A stretch of 64,000 nt of DNA from Nothopassalora personata (Eukaryota; Ascomycota; Dothideomycetes; Mycosphaerellales; Mycosphaerellaceae): the NCBI GenBank assembly GCA_033816765.1, contig CM066297.1, positions 986,573 to 1,050,572 of the forward strand, in the 5' to 3' direction. Within the stretch, counting starts at the first letter, position 1. Each line of letters starts with the position of its first letter. A program made the position numbers and the translations under genes. The notes under the pieces are model-generated. The model did not search any database. It worked only from the letters and a program-made list of their open reading frames with translations, and was not told where the DNA came from. Of the stretch, positions 62,565 through 64,000 are shown piece after piece.

Positions 62565-63609
62565 TTATCGTTGGATCTTTTGCGTATCTCGGTCCAAGAG
62601 CTCTCGTGCTGCTGTTAGTTCGCATGCATTGTATCCATCCCAGCCCTTCTCGCCTGCCGTGCCCTTTCGCACGATCTTTGCTAGCTTTGCTGTCGCGAGT
62701 TCGTTTAGCTTTGTCACTTGCTCGATACTCGGCGGTGCCAATTCTCCAGTTACAGGATCCGACGCCACTGTCAGCGACTTCTTCGTACTCGACAATATGT
62801 CCAAAAGTCTCGTAGTTGTCTGCCATCAAGTCAGCCCACCATCGCTCAGACCAGATGCCTTCACTTACCAGCTTCAGCCCGTAGTATCCTCTCAAATAAT
62901 CGTCGCAAAGCTCCACGCTCCTACAAAATCTCCTCATACTATCCGCCAACGTCTTCAACTGCTCCCCACCACCGTCCCTACTTCTCGCCTGCAAGAAAAG
63001 CACCTCGCCAAGCTTCGCTTGCACATTCCACGCATTCGGCGTAACCAGCAACACCTCCTCCAAACAGAACACCGCCTGCTCCCACAACCCCTCCTGCACA
63101 TACAAATCCCCCAGCTCCGCCCACGCCTCCGCATCAGTAGGACTCGAATCCAGCAGATTTGTCAACGCCTGAATCGCATCCGCTACTTTCCCCTGACTTC
63201 TCAGCAGCGCGCATCTCCTCTTCCTGATCGCGAAAGCTGTAGGATCTTCCTTAAGGATCTCCTCGTAATGCCGCATTACGTTGTCGAGCTCTTCTGGAGT
63301 TTTGGCGGTGGCTTCTGCGTACAGTCCTCGCAGAGCGGCGACGCGCTCGTTGGTGGGGCCGAAGCGGTCGGTGAGTTCTTCGAGGTAGAGGTATGCGCTT
63401 TTGTTGTCGCCGGTGCGGAGGCAGGAGAGGAGGATGTTTTCGTAGGAGGCCCATTTTTCTTGGGATTCGTTGTTGAGGAAGAGGGAGAGTGGGTAGGGGA
63501 GGGACCAGCCGGATTGCGATTTGTAGTAGGTTGGTGCTTGTTGGCTAAGGGCAAGGGCCTCAGAGGGGGAAGCTGTCGTGGGAGGGGTGAGGAGGAGGGA
63601 GGTGGACAT
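62565..63609 (-). CDS. EMC2: EMC2 homologue, ER membrane complex subunit 2 (TPR protein)
   Basis: Exon 1 is 63609-62869, the intron 62820-62868 (49 nt, GTAAGT...CAG) and exon 2 62819-62565. EMC2 is the cytosolic TPR subunit of the ER membrane protein complex that inserts tail-anchored and multipass proteins. TPR-like helices read KWASYENILLSCLRTGDNKS, AYLYLEELTDRFGPTNERVA, RHYEEILKEDPTAFAIRKRR, DAIQALTNLLDSSPTDAEAW, AELGDLYVQEGLWEQAVFCL and EEVLLVTPNAWNVQAKLGEV. After the intron come LLDILSSTKKSLTVASDPVT and a Lys-rich C-terminus ending AARELLDRDTQKIQR. The start MSTSLLLTPP is chosen over longer upstream Met codons because the similarity starts there. Confidence 0.92.
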
Positions 63610-64000
63610 CTTGGCGGTCGGCTGTATTTGTTGCCGGACCGGAGAGGGTTGGCGATAGTCTGGTGTCCGGTAGGAGGTGAAGGTATGTAATTGCACATGA
63701 AAGTCAAGCAAGCTGTCTCGGTTGAACGCGGAGACCACCCCGACCCCAGCACGGCAGATGTCAGGCACCACCACCTCAGCTCGCTCTCTCAACAAACAAC
63801 ACCATCCATCGTGTCTTCTATCGCGGAGCTTTCGATGATCATCATGACCGAAAGGACAAACCACATTCACTTTGTTAGCCATCGGTAATGCCTGCGTCAG
63901 CCAGTAGTATCGCCACTTTGCAATCCAAGATATGGAGCGGATCCCTCGCCCTAGAGATTCGCCTCGCATCATCCGACTGCCGCACATACAATGAGTCGGA
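63610..64000. other. Region upstream of EMC2, no gene assigned
   Basis: It should carry the EMC2 promoter and possibly the start of a gene beyond the window. Open frames here show no recognised domain. Confidence 0.4.

Overview
The window reads as nuclear DNA of a filamentous ascomycete (Pezizomycotina, plausibly Dothideomycetes). The support is short 49-95 nt GT-AG introns, typical fungal genes (EMC2, a J-domain protein, a COG0523 GTPase, an AflR-like Zn2Cys6 regulator, an aquaporin), and old transposons that look RIP-mutated (CA/TG dinucleotides almost gone, TAA/TAG where CAA/CAG/TGG is expected).

Positions 1 to about 35,085 are a nest of LTR retrotransposons. A (1-2043, +) is the 3' end of a Ty3/gypsy chromovirus. 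B (11079-18249, -) is a full-length, nearly identical copy with identical-looking 435 bp LTRs and TSD TAGAG. B sits in the gag of C (9616-23819, +), a decayed relative with TSD AAGAG. C in turn splits the accessory gene of a third element, D. Around them are a RIP-degraded copia-like element (2044-5330), another gypsy (G, 5333-8883), a composite region bounded by 367 bp direct repeats (E, 23972-33801), a gag-only element (F, 28258-30746), several short solo LTRs with 5-bp TSDs, and copia gag remains (33802-35085).

The most unusual feature is a small gene shared by at least four of these elements. It lies on the strand opposite gag/pol, between the end of gag or pol and the 3' LTR, and encodes a six-cysteine Zn(II)2Cys6-like cluster followed by a coiled coil. 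In F it is intact, together with an intact gag and no pol. A and B also carry an antisense tRNA-like RNA polymerase III unit (A box, B box, T6). Three LTR families show matched changes between the primer-binding site and a site in the LTR about 35-40 bp after a TATA-like sequence, as expected for Tf1-type self-priming. A RIP-degraded frame of about 1,000 codons with no recognisable function (27873-24880, -) lies inside E.

From about 35,085 the sequence changes to ordinary, gene-bearing DNA. The TE edge cuts a non-reducing polyketide synthase relic (SAT plus the start of KS, -). An intact AflR-like regulator lies 3 kb away, so this may be the remains of a secondary-metabolite cluster. Next come two lineage-specific genes (43.1-45.9 kb), two decayed paralogues of an unknown family (47.8 and 49.6 kb), an aquaporin (50.7-51.8 kb), a degenerate Nudix-like gene and a methyltransferase-like gene. 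The last 8 kb is compact: a ubiquitin-like-fold protein, a small Gly-rich protein, a zinc-chaperone-type GTPase, a carboxylesterase remnant lacking the nucleophile Ser, a J-domain protein and EMC2. Between genes, several 1-3 kb stretches show nothing I can assign.
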